Shown here in pieces: positions 1-8,927 of a stretch of 64,000 bases of DNA. The stretch spans positions 248,001 through 312,000 of the forward strand of contig NZ_JBBCJO010000002.1 of assembly GCF_037190085.1 (NCBI RefSeq), written 5' to 3'. Position 1 is the first letter of the stretch. Each line of letters opens with the position of its first letter. The translations under genes were made by a program, and so were the position numbers. The notes beneath the pieces are model-generated. The model worked only from the letters and a program-made list of their open reading frames with translations. It ran no database searches and was not told the DNA's origin. This DNA comes from Gemmatimonas aurantiaca. GTDB lineage: Bacteria > Gemmatimonadota > Gemmatimonadetes > Gemmatimonadales > Gemmatimonadaceae.

Positions 1-594
1 TCGCGCAATGGCGCGGCCGCGGGCAAGGACGTCGACGATGCCGAAGTGGATGCATTGCAGGCCGAGTCGCACGTGCGCGAGAGTGAAGCCCGTCTGCGCG
101 AAGCCGGACTCGATCCCACGATTCTCGCGCGTCTGGGGCCGGGCGCCGCGCTGGTGAGCGCCGATCTGCCCGAAGCCCGCATCGGTCTGGTACGGGTGGG
201 CGCCGTGGCTCTCGTCGACCTCACGTCGTTCCCCGATGAACCGCAGCGCGGCCGTGTGGTGTCGGTAAGCGATGCCATCGATCCGCAGACCCGCACGGCG
301 CGGGTGGCGATCAGCGTGGGCCAGCCGGGTGGGGTGCGGCCCGGCATGTTCGCATCCGTGCTGGTGGAGCAGCGGGCGGCGCAGGCCGTGGCGATTCCCC
401 GGTCGGCGGTGGTGCAGGCCGACGCGCGCACATTCGCCTTCGTGCGCACCGCCGCCGGCACCTTCGAACGCCGCGAACTCACTCTCGGCCCCGATGATGG
501 CACTCTGGTTGCCGTCCTGCGGGGCATCGGGCCGGGTGAGCAGGTCGTGACGTCGAACGTCATGCTGCTCAAAGGCCTCTCGTTCGGATATTGA
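1..594 (+). CDS. RND efflux periplasmic adaptor (HlyD/CusB-like), C-terminal part
   Basis: The frame is open from the first base, so the gene starts before the window; 197 codons are visible. The product would bridge an inner-membrane RND pump and an outer-membrane channel. The first ~35 residues look like the end of the coiled-coil hairpin, followed by the beta-barrel/membrane-proximal domain with the typical phrase RPGMFASVLVE and a final beta-rich segment. The gene ends 3 bases before the RND pump ATG at 598, so the two are surely co-transcribed. An internal GTG at 46 is in frame but would truncate the fold, so I do not use it as a start. The metal or drug specificity cannot be read from this fragment; the pump next door points to metal ions. 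Confidence 0.88.
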   Translation, partial: SRNGAAAGKDVDDAEVDALQAESHVRESEARLREAGLDPTILARLGPGAALVSADLPEARIGLVRVGAVALVDLTSFPDEPQRGRVVSVSDAIDPQTRTARVAISVGQPGGVRPGMFASVLVEQRAAQAVAIPRSAVVQADARTFAFVRTAAGTFERRELTLGPDDGTLVAVLRGIGPGEQVVTSNVMLLKGLSFGY

Positions 595-597
595 CGC

Positions 598-3500
598 ATG
601 CTCGACGCGATTGCCCGCTTCTCCCTGCGCCAGCGCCTGCTGGTCCTCGTGCTCTCGGTGGTGCTCGTGATCGCCGGCGTGGCGAGTTGGCGCGCGCTCA
701 AACTCGAAGCATACCCCGATGTGTCGGACACCGAAGTCGCGATCATCACCCAGTACGACGGACGCGCCGCCGAGGAGGTGGAACAGCAGATCACCATCCC
801 CGTCGAACGCGCCGTCAACAGTGTGCCCCGTGTGCTCAACCGGCGCTCACGGACGATCTTCGGACTGTCCATCGTCAAACTGACGTTCCAGGAAGGCACC
901 GACGATTTCTTCGCGCGCCAGCAGGTACTCGAGAAGCTGCGCGACGTGGACCTGCCGGCAGGCGCGCAACCACAACTGGCACCGCTCTCCACACCCGTGG
1001 GTGAGATCGTGCGGTATGTGGTGGAAGGCGACGCGCGCTTCAACTCCATGCAGTTGCGGGAGCTGCAGGACTGGGTGGTCATCCCGCGCCTGCTGCAGGC
1101 GCCGGGTGTCACCGACATCACGAACTTCGGTGGTCTCGTCCGGCAGTACAATGTGGTCATCGACCCCGAGCGGTTGCAGAAGTTCGGCCTCACCATCCAG
1201 CAACTCGCGGAATCCATTCGCGAGAACAACGGCAGCACCGGTGGCAATGTCATCCGCAGCGGTGCCTCGCAGCTCGCCGTGCGGGTGGTGGGCCGCATCA
1301 TCGGGCGGGAGGATCTCGAACGCACGGTCGTGTCGACCCAGCGCGGTGTACCCCTCTTCCTGCGTGATATCGCCAGTGTGGAGATGGGCCCCCTGCCGCC
1401 AACGGGTGTGCTCGGGTTCACCGATCTCATACGCAACGAAGACGTGGACGATGGCGTCGAAGGCATCGTGCTCATGCGCCGCGGCGAAAATCCCTCCGAA
1501 GTGCTGGAGGCCGTGAAGTCGCGCATCGACGAACTGAATGCCGGCGCATTGCCCGACGGAGCGCGGGTCCGGGTGCTCTACGACCGTTCGGAGCTGGTCG
1601 ATGCCACCCTGCGCACGGTGTCACACACTCTCGCCGAAGGGCTCCTCATCGTGACGCTGATGCTGCTGCTCTTTCTGGGCGATCTGCGTCTCGCCGCGGC
1701 GGTGGCGGTGACCATTCCGCTCTCGCTCTGCGGCGCCTTCGTGCTGATGAAAGCCACGGGCATCCCCGCCAATCTCCTGTCACTCGGCGCCATCGACTTC
1801 GGGATCATCGTCGACGCGTCGGTGGTGATGGTCGAAGCGATCGCCCGCACCCTCTCGCACGCCAGCGACGAGGAGCGCCGACTCGGCAACCGGCGGGCGA
1901 TCTTCGCAGCGGGCAGTGAGGTGCGCCGGCAGATCGTGTTCGCGGTGCTGATCATCGTCCTGGCGTTCCTGCCGCTGTTCACGCTGCAGCGCGTGGAAGG
2001 CAAGTTGTTCCGCCCGATGGCGTTCACCCTTTCGTTCGCCATCGGCACGTCGCTGGTCCTGGCACTGACCATCGTCCCGGTGGCCTGTTCGCTGCTGCTT
2101 GGCCGGAATTTCCGGGAACGGCACAATCCGGTGCTGCACTGGCTGAGCGAACGATATCGCCGCACGGTGGCGTGGGTGTTGCGCCGTCCCGGTCCGGTGC
2201 TGGCCGGCGCCGCCGTGCTGATCGTATCGTCGTTGGCCGGCGCCCGGCTCATCGGCACCGAATTCCTGCCGCAACTGGACGAAGGCGGTTTCAACATCCG
2301 CTGCATCCTGCCCTCCGGCATCGCGCTCGATGAAGCCCGCCAGTATCCCACGCAGATCCGGGCGGCCCTCGCGCGTTTTCCGGAAGTGCGCGTGGCGATC
2401 TCGTCACTCGGGCGCAATGACGACGGCACCGATCCCTATGGACCGAGTCGCATCGAGACGCTGGTGCAGTTGCGCCCCTACGACAGCTGGACCACCGGCC
2501 GCACCAAGAGCGATCTGCAGCGGGCCATGCAGCAGGCGCTGGAAACGCAGATGCCCGGTGCGAGCTTCAGCTTCTCGCAACCCATTCTCGACAATGTGAG
2601 CGAAGCCGTCACCGGGTCGGCCGCCGATCTCGCCGTACTGGTGAACGGCAATCATCCGGACACCCTGCGTCGTGTGGCGCTGGCGGTGCTCGACGAAGTC
2701 CGGCGCGTTCCCGGCGCATCGGCCAGTGGTCTCGAACAGGAAGGACCGCAGACCCAGTTGCTGGTCGATGTCGACCGGGAAGCATTGGCCCGCTACGGCA
2801 TCGACATCAGTGATGTGAACACCGTGATCGATCTGGCGGTGGCGGGCAGTCCCGTGAGCGAGGTCTACGAGGGCGACCGGCGCTTCGCCATCACGCTCCG
2901 GTACACCCGCGAGGCGCGTTCGAGCATTCCCGCCATCGAGAATCTGCAGATCCTCACCACCAGTGGCGCGCGGATTCCCCTGTCGCAGGTGGCGCGCGTG
3001 AAGCTGGTGGAGGGACAGACGCTCATCGCGCGGGAGAACGGGGTCCGACAGATCGGCGTGCGCACCAACATCGTCGGCCGGGATCAGGGGAGTTTCGTGG
3101 CCGAAGCGCAGGATCGCGTGGCAAAGGCGGTGTCGCTGCCCGATGGTTACGATATCCGCTGGGGTGGACAATTCGAGAATCTGACCCGCGCACGCGAGCG
3201 GCTGCTGCTCATCGTGCCGATCACCATTCTGCTGATCTTCGTGGTGCTGTTCGTGCTCTTCGACAACAGCATGATCGATGCGGGCGTGGTGCTGATGAAC
3301 GTCCCCTTCGCCATGGTGGGTGGTGTCGCCGCACTGCTGCTGCGGAACATCAACTTCAGTGTGTCCGCCGGCGTGGGGTTCATTTCCCTCTTCGGCGTGG
3401 CCGTGATGTCGGGTGTCCTGCTGGTGAGCTACATCAACATGCTGCGACAGGAACGGTTGCTGCGGTTGCACCAGGCGGTCCTGGAGGGGGCGGTCACGCA

Positions 3501-3753
3501 GTTCCGTCCGATCCTGATGATGATGTCGGTGGCACTGATCGGCCTCATTCCCGCGGCCCGCGCCGAAGGCATCGGCAGCGACATCCAGCGCCCCCTGGCG
3601 TCGGTGATCGTGGGCGGATTGCTCTCGGCCCTGCTGCTGACGTTGCTGGTGATGCCGGCGCTCTACTTCGTGGTGGAACGCTTCCGTGTGGCCCGTCAGT
3701 ACCGGCGCCGTCACGCACGTCGGGCACGCGAAGGGGAGGACGATCAGTTCTGA
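598..3753 (+). CDS. Heavy-metal efflux RND transporter permease (CusA/CzcA type)
   Basis: 1051 residues, the normal length for an RND pump. It exports substrate with proton antiport across the inner membrane, in complex with the adaptor just upstream. The HME-subfamily signature is visible around residue 400 (DFGIIVDASVVMVE), with the acidic residues that carry the proton relay. A second membrane block follows a CzcA-like GGQFENLTRARER segment near residue 860. TM1 is at residues 10-28, and two large periplasmic loops separate the TM clusters. The DFGIIVD motif favours metal efflux (Cu/Ag or Zn/Co/Ni) over drug efflux, but the ion is not decidable. It starts 3 bases after the adaptor stop. 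Confidence 0.93.
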   Translation: MLDAIARFSLRQRLLVLVLSVVLVIAGVASWRALKLEAYPDVSDTEVAIITQYDGRAAEEVEQQITIPVERAVNSVPRVLNRRSRTIFGLSIVKLTFQEGTDDFFARQQVLEKLRDVDLPAGAQPQLAPLSTPVGEIVRYVVEGDARFNSMQLRELQDWVVIPRLLQAPGVTDITNFGGLVRQYNVVIDPERLQKFGLTIQQLAESIRENNGSTGGNVIRSGASQLAVRVVGRIIGREDLERTVVSTQRGVPLFLRDIASVEMGPLPPTGVLGFTDLIRNEDVDDGVEGIVLMRRGENPSEVLEAVKSRIDELNAGALPDGARVRVLYDRSELVDATLRTVSHTLAEGLLIVTLMLLLFLGDLRLAAAVAVTIPLSLCGAFVLMKATGIPANLLSLGAIDFGIIVDASVVMVEAIARTLSHASDEERRLGNRRAIFAAGSEVRRQIVFAVLIIVLAFLPLFTLQRVEGKLFRPMAFTLSFAIGTSLVLALTIVPVACSLLLGRNFRERHNPVLHWLSERYRRTVAWVLRRPGPVLAGAAVLIVSSLAGARLIGTEFLPQLDEGGFNIRCILPSGIALDEARQYPTQIRAALARFPEVRVAISSLGRNDDGTDPYGPSRIETLVQLRPYDSWTTGRTKSDLQRAMQQALETQMPGASFSFSQPILDNVSEAVTGSAADLAVLVNGNHPDTLRRVALAVLDEVRRVPGASASGLEQEGPQTQLLVDVDREALARYGIDISDVNTVIDLAVAGSPVSEVYEGDRRFAITLRYTREARSSIPAIENLQILTTSGARIPLSQVARVKLVEGQTLIARENGVRQIGVRTNIVGRDQGSFVAEAQDRVAKAVSLPDGYDIRWGGQFENLTRARERLLLIVPITILLIFVVLFVLFDNSMIDAGVVLMNVPFAMVGGVAALLLRNINFSVSAGVGFISLFGVAVMSGVLLVSYINMLRQERLLRLHQAVLEGAVTQFRPILMMMSVALIGLIPAARAEGIGSDIQRPLASVIVGGLLSALLLTLLVMPALYFVVERFRVARQYRRRHARRAREGEDDQF

Positions 3754-3763
3754 ACCAACGTCC

Positions 3764-4552
3764 TCACTCGCTCCGCCACAACGCGTCAGCGTCCGCCACC
3801 GCCAACTGCGCGCAGAACCCGCTGATACGCTCCACGGCCTGCGCCATGAATTGCGCACCGACTTCCGGCGTGGCCGAGCGTGGATCACCCACACCGGTAT
3901 CGGCCGTGAGTTGCGTCCAACGCCGAGGCAGCCATGCCCAGCCGGCGCGGGTGCCATCGAAGATGCTGGGGTTCACCTGGCCGTTGCCCCAGCGACTGCG
4001 GTCGGCGTCCACGAGTCCGGGCGCGATGTGCATGATGGCCGCCGTTTCCAGTTCACCGGCATGATCACCCGGCTCACGGAACACCGAGGCATCTGCCGCC
4101 TGCCACCAGTTCACGATGGACAGAATGATCGAGGTAGACGGCTGCAGTTCCCGCACCAGGGCACGCAGTTCGTTGCCGCCATGCGCATTGAGCAGTACGA
4201 GCGCCCGCACGCCATTCGGCTCGAGACTCCGGATCACATCACGCAACACCAGCAGCTGGGTGCTCGGCATGATGTTGATCGTGAAACGCAGATCGAGCTG
4301 CGTGGTGTTCACGCCGAACGGAATGGGTGGTAACGCCACCACACCGGTGCCGTTCGCGATGGCGTGTGCCGCCACACGCGCCGCGACCTCGGCACCAAGC
4401 ATGGTGTCGGTGCCATAAGGCAGATGGGTGTTGTGCGGCTCCGTCGCGCCGAACGGCAGCAACGCCACGGGCCATGCTCCTTCCCGCATGGCCGGCCAGG
4501 TCTGCTCGGCCAGTACACCCGGCCGCGGCGCGGCGTTTCCGTGGTCACTCAT
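3764..4552 (-). CDS. Creatininase-family amidohydrolase
   Basis: 262 residues, the usual size for the creatininase/creatinine amidohydrolase fold. The metal-binding N-terminal motif reads GATEPHNTHLPYGTD (residues ~34-48; Glu, His and Asp ligands), and the second conserved block NAHGGNEL is near residue 135. Family members hydrolyse creatinine, formamides or other amide bonds in cofactor synthesis (for example mycofactocin MftE), so the family name does not give the substrate. It starts 7 bases after the stop of the zinc peptidase gene (4560-5417, same strand) and is probably co-transcribed with it. It converges on the RND pump gene with a 10-base gap and no visible terminator. Confidence 0.85.
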   Translation of the reverse strand: MSDHGNAAPRPGVLAEQTWPAMREGAWPVALLPFGATEPHNTHLPYGTDTMLGAEVAARVAAHAIANGTGVVALPPIPFGVNTTQLDLRFTINIMPSTQLLVLRDVIRSLEPNGVRALVLLNAHGGNELRALVRELQPSTSIILSIVNWWQAADASVFREPGDHAGELETAAIMHIAPGLVDADRSRWGNGQVNPSIFDGTRAGWAWLPRRWTQLTADTGVGDPRSATPEVGAQFMAQAVERISGFCAQLAVADADALWRSE

Positions 4553-4559
4553 CGATCAC

Positions 4560-5417
4560 TCATCGCGACATGGCGGTGAACGTGTCACACTGGCGCGGAT
4601 CGCCACTGTCGAACCCGCGACGGAACCACCGGGAGCGTTCGGCCGAAGACCCGTGCGTGAACGACTCCGGGCTCACCCGTCCGGTGGCCATCTTCTGCAG
4701 GTGGTCATCACCCACCGCCGATGCAGCGCGCAAGCCTTCCTCGAGATCACCCGGCTGCAGCACACCCGCCCGTGCGGCCTCGTGTCCCCAGACGCCCGCA
4801 TAACAGTCGGCCTGCAACTCCATCGCCACCGAGAGACGGTTCGCCGACGACGGATTGCGCTGCTGTGCGGAACGCAACTGCCGCTCGGTGCCCAGCAGAT
4901 TCTGCACATGATGACCGATCTCGTGCGCGAGCACATACGCCTGCGCAAAATCACCCGGTGCGCCGAACTGACGGTCGAGCTGGTCGAAGAACGACAGATC
5001 GACGTAGACCTTTTGGTCACCCGGGCAGTAGAACGGCCCCGACGCCGACTCGGCCGCACCGCACGCCGACTGCACCGCATCGCGGAACAGCACGAGCTTG
5101 GCCGGTTGATACTGCTGCGGCAGCAGGCGCGTCCAGGTGGACTGCGTCGTGTCGAGCACGAACGACACGAACTGCACCATCTGCTCTTCCTGTGGGTCCT
5201 GCACCGGCGCCGTCGCGGACGACGAAGCCGAGGGCAGTCCACCGCCGGTGAGCGGCGTGATCAGGTCGCGCTTGAAGATGAGGCTGAGCACGAGCAGCAC
5301 CACCATGCCTCCAAGACCGACACGCATGCCACCACCGGGGCCGCGCATGCCACCGCCGCCACTCGCACCACGCCGATCTTCGAGATTGTCACTGCGTCCG
5401 CCTGGATTCCACCGCAT
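4560..5417 (-). CDS. ypfJ: Neutral zinc metallopeptidase, YpfJ/KPN_02809 family
   Basis: 285 residues. An N-terminal Gly/Arg-rich stretch (MRWNPGGRSDNLEDRRG) precedes a single TM segment at ~34-48, then a periplasmic peptidase domain. The HExxH zinc motif is HEIGHH at residues 165-170 (His165, Glu166, His169), and the downstream LQADCYAG segment carries the family's third ligand region. The start has a good GGAGG ribosome-binding site 5 bases upstream. The N-terminal WNPGGRSDNLEDRRG-type sequence is itself a signature of this family. The physiological substrate is not known. It is placed between the creatininase-family gene and a DUF3857 gene on the same strand. Confidence 0.9.
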   Translation of the reverse strand: MRWNPGGRSDNLEDRRGASGGGGMRGPGGGMRVGLGGMVVLLVLSLIFKRDLITPLTGGGLPSASSSATAPVQDPQEEQMVQFVSFVLDTTQSTWTRLLPQQYQPAKLVLFRDAVQSACGAAESASGPFYCPGDQKVYVDLSFFDQLDRQFGAPGDFAQAYVLAHEIGHHVQNLLGTERQLRSAQQRNPSSANRLSVAMELQADCYAGVWGHEAARAGVLQPGDLEEGLRAASAVGDDHLQKMATGRVSPESFTHGSSAERSRWFRRGFDSGDPRQCDTFTAMSR

Positions 5418-5444
5418 CGTGCCTCCGCATCGTGCACGGGTCCG

Positions 5445-7457
5445 TCACGGACCGCGCACCGCCTTCATGGTGAGAAACTCCGGATCATCCGCGCCGACCG
5501 TCCGCAACCACACGCGAACTTCGGCGATCCGCTCCGGTCCGAATACTCCACGTCCACCCTCGAGCTCGCGCACGAGGCGCAACTCCTGGCCCTCGAGCGT
5601 CCACGTGGAGCGATACCGTCCGAAGAAGCTCGCCGTATTCACATTGGACGGCAGATCCACCGTCCAGCCGGCAGGCAACGTGACGCGCCATTCCACGCTC
5701 GTCGACACCGGAGGAATGATACGGGCCGCATCGATGGGAAGCATCCGCGGCCGGACCGTGTCGATCTGCGCCAGCAACGCCCGGGTCTGCCGGGCGGGGC
5801 CACGCACGGCGGACGGCAGACGCAGCATGCGCGCGCCACCCACCGCCCGGACGGTTTCCGGCAGACGCGCGTGATACTGCAGGCGGGGAGATGTCGCCAT
5901 ATCCCGGCCGTAGCTGCCCTGCAGGGAATCGATCACCACTGCCGTCATCGCTTCCTGACCGGCGAGTCGCTGCGCGAGCCCCCGCACGGCGGTGGCGCGC
6001 CGCGTGGGATCACCAGCCGCCACCAGCATGGCCCGCAGCAGCGGCGCCTGGGTGCCGTCCGCCTCTTCCGTCACCGTGCCCACGGCAGCGCCAGTGCCGT
6101 CCACCGCGGACAGAAACCGTATCACGGCCCGGTTGGAATCGGGTGACGAGGCGGGCAATGTGATCGATCGCGCGGTGCCGGTGGTCGAGACCTGCACGGC
6201 AAAGGCTCCCTGATACGATTCGGGGATGTCCCCGTAGGGGAAGACGTCGGCGGTGAGATCGGTATAACGCCAGCGTTCACCCTCACGCACCGCGGCGATC
6301 ACATGATTGAACTGGAAGATGCTCGGCACCGCTGCGTCGGGACGACCGTTCAGCGCGAGCACCACGGGTTCGGCCTCGATACCCGCGCGACGCAACAGCG
6401 CGATGAAGAGCGTTGCTTTGTCCTTGCAGTCGCCGAAGCCCGTACGCAGCACCTCGTCGGGTGTCCGCGGCTGGTAACCGCCGATGCCGAGGGCCACGGA
6501 CACATACCGCACATCCTGCGTCACCCAGCGATGCCATGCGCGCAGGGAATCGAGACGACTGCGCGGTTGACTCGCCGCCATCACCGAATCCGCCACCCGG
6601 CCCACGGCCGGTGAGACGACATATCGATCGCGTGCCAGTGTGTTGTACCACGACGCCATCCCGTTCCAGTCCCCCGGAGCGGACACCGTGATCGACTGGG
6701 CGATGCCATTCGAATCGGCGGCGAAGGGTTCCGCCCGCAGCGGCATCTGGTCGATGGCCGTCCATTGAAAGCGGTGCCGTCCTTCGCGTTCATCCTCCTG
6801 CCGACGCGCGACGAGATTGCGCTCGACGATGTGTGGCAGAATTCCCGCCGGCATGTCGAGGGTGAAAGACGAGCGACGCACCGGGAACACGCCATTGAGC
6901 GCCCACCGATGCAGGAAATCACCGGGCCGCGGCGATGCCTGCTCCTCGAGCGTGAACGCGATGTCCACGATGGTGTTCACCCCCACCCCGGCGAGAGAGA
7001 GGCGACGTATCCGCTGATCCTGATAGATCGGCGCATTCATCGCGGCCGGCACGTCGGCATCCTGCTCCTGCGCCGGACGGTCGCTGATCACCTCACCGTT
7101 CGGGCGCAGCACACGCACCCAGCGGATCGTCAGCCGTTGATGGGTGCGCGAGAACGTGAGCGCACGTTCGCCAAGCGCGCGGATGCCGTTGGCGTCGAGC
7201 ACCTGCATCACCTGTCGCACCTCGTTGCGCCAGGTGCCATCGCGCTCCACACGGAGCACGCCTTCATCGAGCAACACCACGAACGGTGCGCCACGCACCC
7301 GTGCGGGATCGAACGCGAGTCGCACGATCGAATCGGACGGGGCCGCGGGCAATGCCGACGCCGGCTGTGCCCGCATGGATGCCGCGGACACCCCCATCAT
7401 GGATACCACGAACACCGCGCACGCCGGGACGCGCCGGAGCTGTTGAAGCAGCTGCAT
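5445..7457 (-). CDS. DUF3857 / transglutaminase-like exported protein
   Basis: 670 residues from the ATG at 7457 (TTG codons lie just upstream; the ATG is preceded by GGGG). A signal peptide covers residues ~1-30. The N-terminal half fits DUF3857 (beta-rich), followed by a transglutaminase-like core with the Cys motif GFGDCKDKATLF, a downstream His (QFNHVIAAV) and an Asp in YTDLTADVFPYGD, and then a beta-rich C-terminal domain. This architecture is common in exported proteins of Bacteroidota and Gemmatimonadota; a cross-linking or peptidase-like activity is inferred, not shown. The same-strand neighbour ypfJ starts 27 bases downstream of its stop. Confidence 0.85.
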   Translation of the reverse strand: MQLLQQLRRVPACAVFVVSMMGVSAASMRAQPASALPAAPSDSIVRLAFDPARVRGAPFVVLLDEGVLRVERDGTWRNEVRQVMQVLDANGIRALGERALTFSRTHQRLTIRWVRVLRPNGEVISDRPAQEQDADVPAAMNAPIYQDQRIRRLSLAGVGVNTIVDIAFTLEEQASPRPGDFLHRWALNGVFPVRRSSFTLDMPAGILPHIVERNLVARRQEDEREGRHRFQWTAIDQMPLRAEPFAADSNGIAQSITVSAPGDWNGMASWYNTLARDRYVVSPAVGRVADSVMAASQPRSRLDSLRAWHRWVTQDVRYVSVALGIGGYQPRTPDEVLRTGFGDCKDKATLFIALLRRAGIEAEPVVLALNGRPDAAVPSIFQFNHVIAAVREGERWRYTDLTADVFPYGDIPESYQGAFAVQVSTTGTARSITLPASSPDSNRAVIRFLSAVDGTGAAVGTVTEEADGTQAPLLRAMLVAAGDPTRRATAVRGLAQRLAGQEAMTAVVIDSLQGSYGRDMATSPRLQYHARLPETVRAVGGARMLRLPSAVRGPARQTRALLAQIDTVRPRMLPIDAARIIPPVSTSVEWRVTLPAGWTVDLPSNVNTASFFGRYRSTWTLEGQELRLVRELEGGRGVFGPERIAEVRVWLRTVGADDPEFLTMKAVRGP

Positions 7458-7544
7458 CCCCAACAATAACCCCGGCGCGTGGGCTGTCAGCAGACAGGGC
7501 CGACGGCCCGCTCCCGCCGGTTCGCCGTCAGCGGAGCGTCGGCA

Positions 7545-7592
7545 GACCGTCAGCGCCCGCCAATAACCGTCAGCGACCGTCAGCGACCATCA
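7545..7592. repeat. Short direct repeats of ACCGTCAGCG
   Basis: The intergenic stretch 7467-7602 holds three exact copies of ACCGTCAGCG (starting at 7545, 7566 and 7576) plus a degenerate one. It sits between the start of the DUF3857 gene and the end of the HNH gene. I see no promoter I can defend. The repeats may be simple slippage products. Confidence 0.5.
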
Positions 7593-7602
7593 ACAGCCTG
7601 CC

Positions 7603-8124
7603 TCATGCCGCCATCGACCCGGCGTCCCTGGCAAAGGCCAGGCTGACGGCGCGACGGGCCCCGCGTTTGAGCGCACGGTGCACGGCCCGGGCGTGACGCA
7701 CGAAGTTCTCTCCCGCCCAGGGATGCCGCGCAAAGAACTCGAACGGCAACTGATCGCCCTTGAGCCGGTTGCAGGGGCCACAGGCCGCCACGAGGTTGCC
7801 CGGATCGTGAGCACCGCCGTGGGCGCGGGGCATGACATGGTCGAGCGTGGCCGTGTCCATCGAGAGCGGAGTGGCGCAGTAGACGCACCGATGTCCACAA
7901 TCCCGCAGCGCCGCTTTGCGCAGCGCCTGCTTCAGACACAACAGCGGAAACGCCAGACGTGCCGGCCGTGAAACACCGGCACATACCGAGCGGGATTGGC
8001 GGTGCCCACCGCCGCGCCCGCACTTGCGCCCATACTGGCGGGGGTCCACAAACGACGACGCCCCGGCGGAGGCGGTCAGCCTCACGTCGGGGCGATTCAC
8101 AGAATTTCGGCGAGACGCGCGCAT
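7603..8124 (-). CDS. HNH endonuclease domain protein
   Basis: The C-terminal half is a clear HNH nuclease: CxxC (CVYC), then TLDHVMPRAHGG, then CGPCNRLKG, the zinc-binding beta-beta-alpha-metal fold. The N-terminal ~75 residues are basic and unassigned. The start is uncertain: ATG codons at 8124 and 8121 directly abut an AGGAGG box, which is closer than ideal, and the open frame continues to 8259. A second small HNH protein lies at 25093-25503; both share the CVYC...DHV...CxxCN layout. No partner methylase, integrase or phage gene is nearby, so it is probably a stand-alone nuclease of unknown target. Confidence 0.72.
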   Translation of the reverse strand: MRASRRNSVNRPDVRLTASAGASSFVDPRQYGRKCGRGGGHRQSRSVCAGVSRPARLAFPLLCLKQALRKAALRDCGHRCVYCATPLSMDTATLDHVMPRAHGGAHDPGNLVAACGPCNRLKGDQLPFEFFARHPWAGENFVRHARAVHRALKRGARRAVSLAFARDAGSMAA

Positions 8125-8271
8125 CATCCTCCTGGTGACATCACACAACGTGATCCTGGAGACTGCCCGATGTTCGACGACGCCCGCATGTTGGATCACG
8201 TTCCTGCTCCCGTCAAGAGCGGCCGGCCCCCGACACGGCCGAAGCGCGATCACGATCACTTCACGATCACG

Positions 8272-8760
8272 TCACGACTTTTTCTGTCCTCCGCGCGCCA
8301 GCGGATCCCGCAACATGCTCCCGATCCGTGCGGCCATGCCGTCGAGCTGCTGCCGGTTGGGCATGAGCGAGGCACCGAACGGCAGCGAGATGTCGAACCC
8401 GTCCCCTTCCCGGCGCGGGATGAGATGGATGTGATAGTGCATGACGTCCTGCCCCGCCGCGGCGCCGGAATTCACCACCACATTGATGTCCGGCGCCCCG
8501 GAGGCCGTCTGGATGGCCGGAATGAGCGTGAGCGCGACCTCGAACAGATGGGTGGCCAGCGTTTTGGGCATGTCCTGCAGCACTTCGTAGTGCTCCCGCG
8601 GGACGACCAGCACATGCCCCGGGTTGACCGGCTGGATATCGAGGAAGGCCATCGCCGTCGCATCCTCGTAGCAGATCGACACCTCGGCCGCGCCGTGGAT
8701 GAGATCGCAGAAGATGCAATGACCGGTGGACGGCTTGAGTGGGGCGGTGGGCGCGTGCAT
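8272..8760 (-). CDS. HIT-family nucleotide hydrolase/transferase
   Basis: 162 residues. An N-terminal CIFC motif begins the HIT domain, and the catalytic histidine triad is HYHIHLIPR around residues 110-118. HIT proteins cleave AMP or other nucleotide conjugates (Hint/Fhit type). The C-terminal ~35 residues extend past the core. The start ATG at 8760 is the only one that keeps the CIFC strand intact. It is transcribed away from the E1 dehydrogenase gene, separated by about 170 bases. Confidence 0.92.
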   Translation of the reverse strand: MHAPTAPLKPSTGHCIFCDLIHGAAEVSICYEDATAMAFLDIQPVNPGHVLVVPREHYEVLQDMPKTLATHLFEVALTLIPAIQTASGAPDINVVVNSGAAAGQDVMHYHIHLIPRREGDGFDISLPFGASLMPNRQQLDGMAARIGSMLRDPLARGGQKKS

Positions 8761-8927
8761 GGCGCGGATAGGGGCAGAAGCGATGAGGCGAGGGACTCTC
8801 GTGCCAACCTGTCAACCGGTGCGCGCGCAGGCAAGACGAACGTTCCACGTCAACCCCTCCAGGGGGCCGCGCGTTTCACTAAGTTGAACTGTTGCCCGTT
8901 TTCCGTTCGTCCCCCCAGAGCCTACCG

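Noticed and set aside
8170..8400. ATG with a GGAG box and an open frame (MFDDARMLDHV...)
   Set aside because: The frame only continues by running antisense through the HIT gene; no family match. A short leader peptide cannot be excluded but is unsupported.
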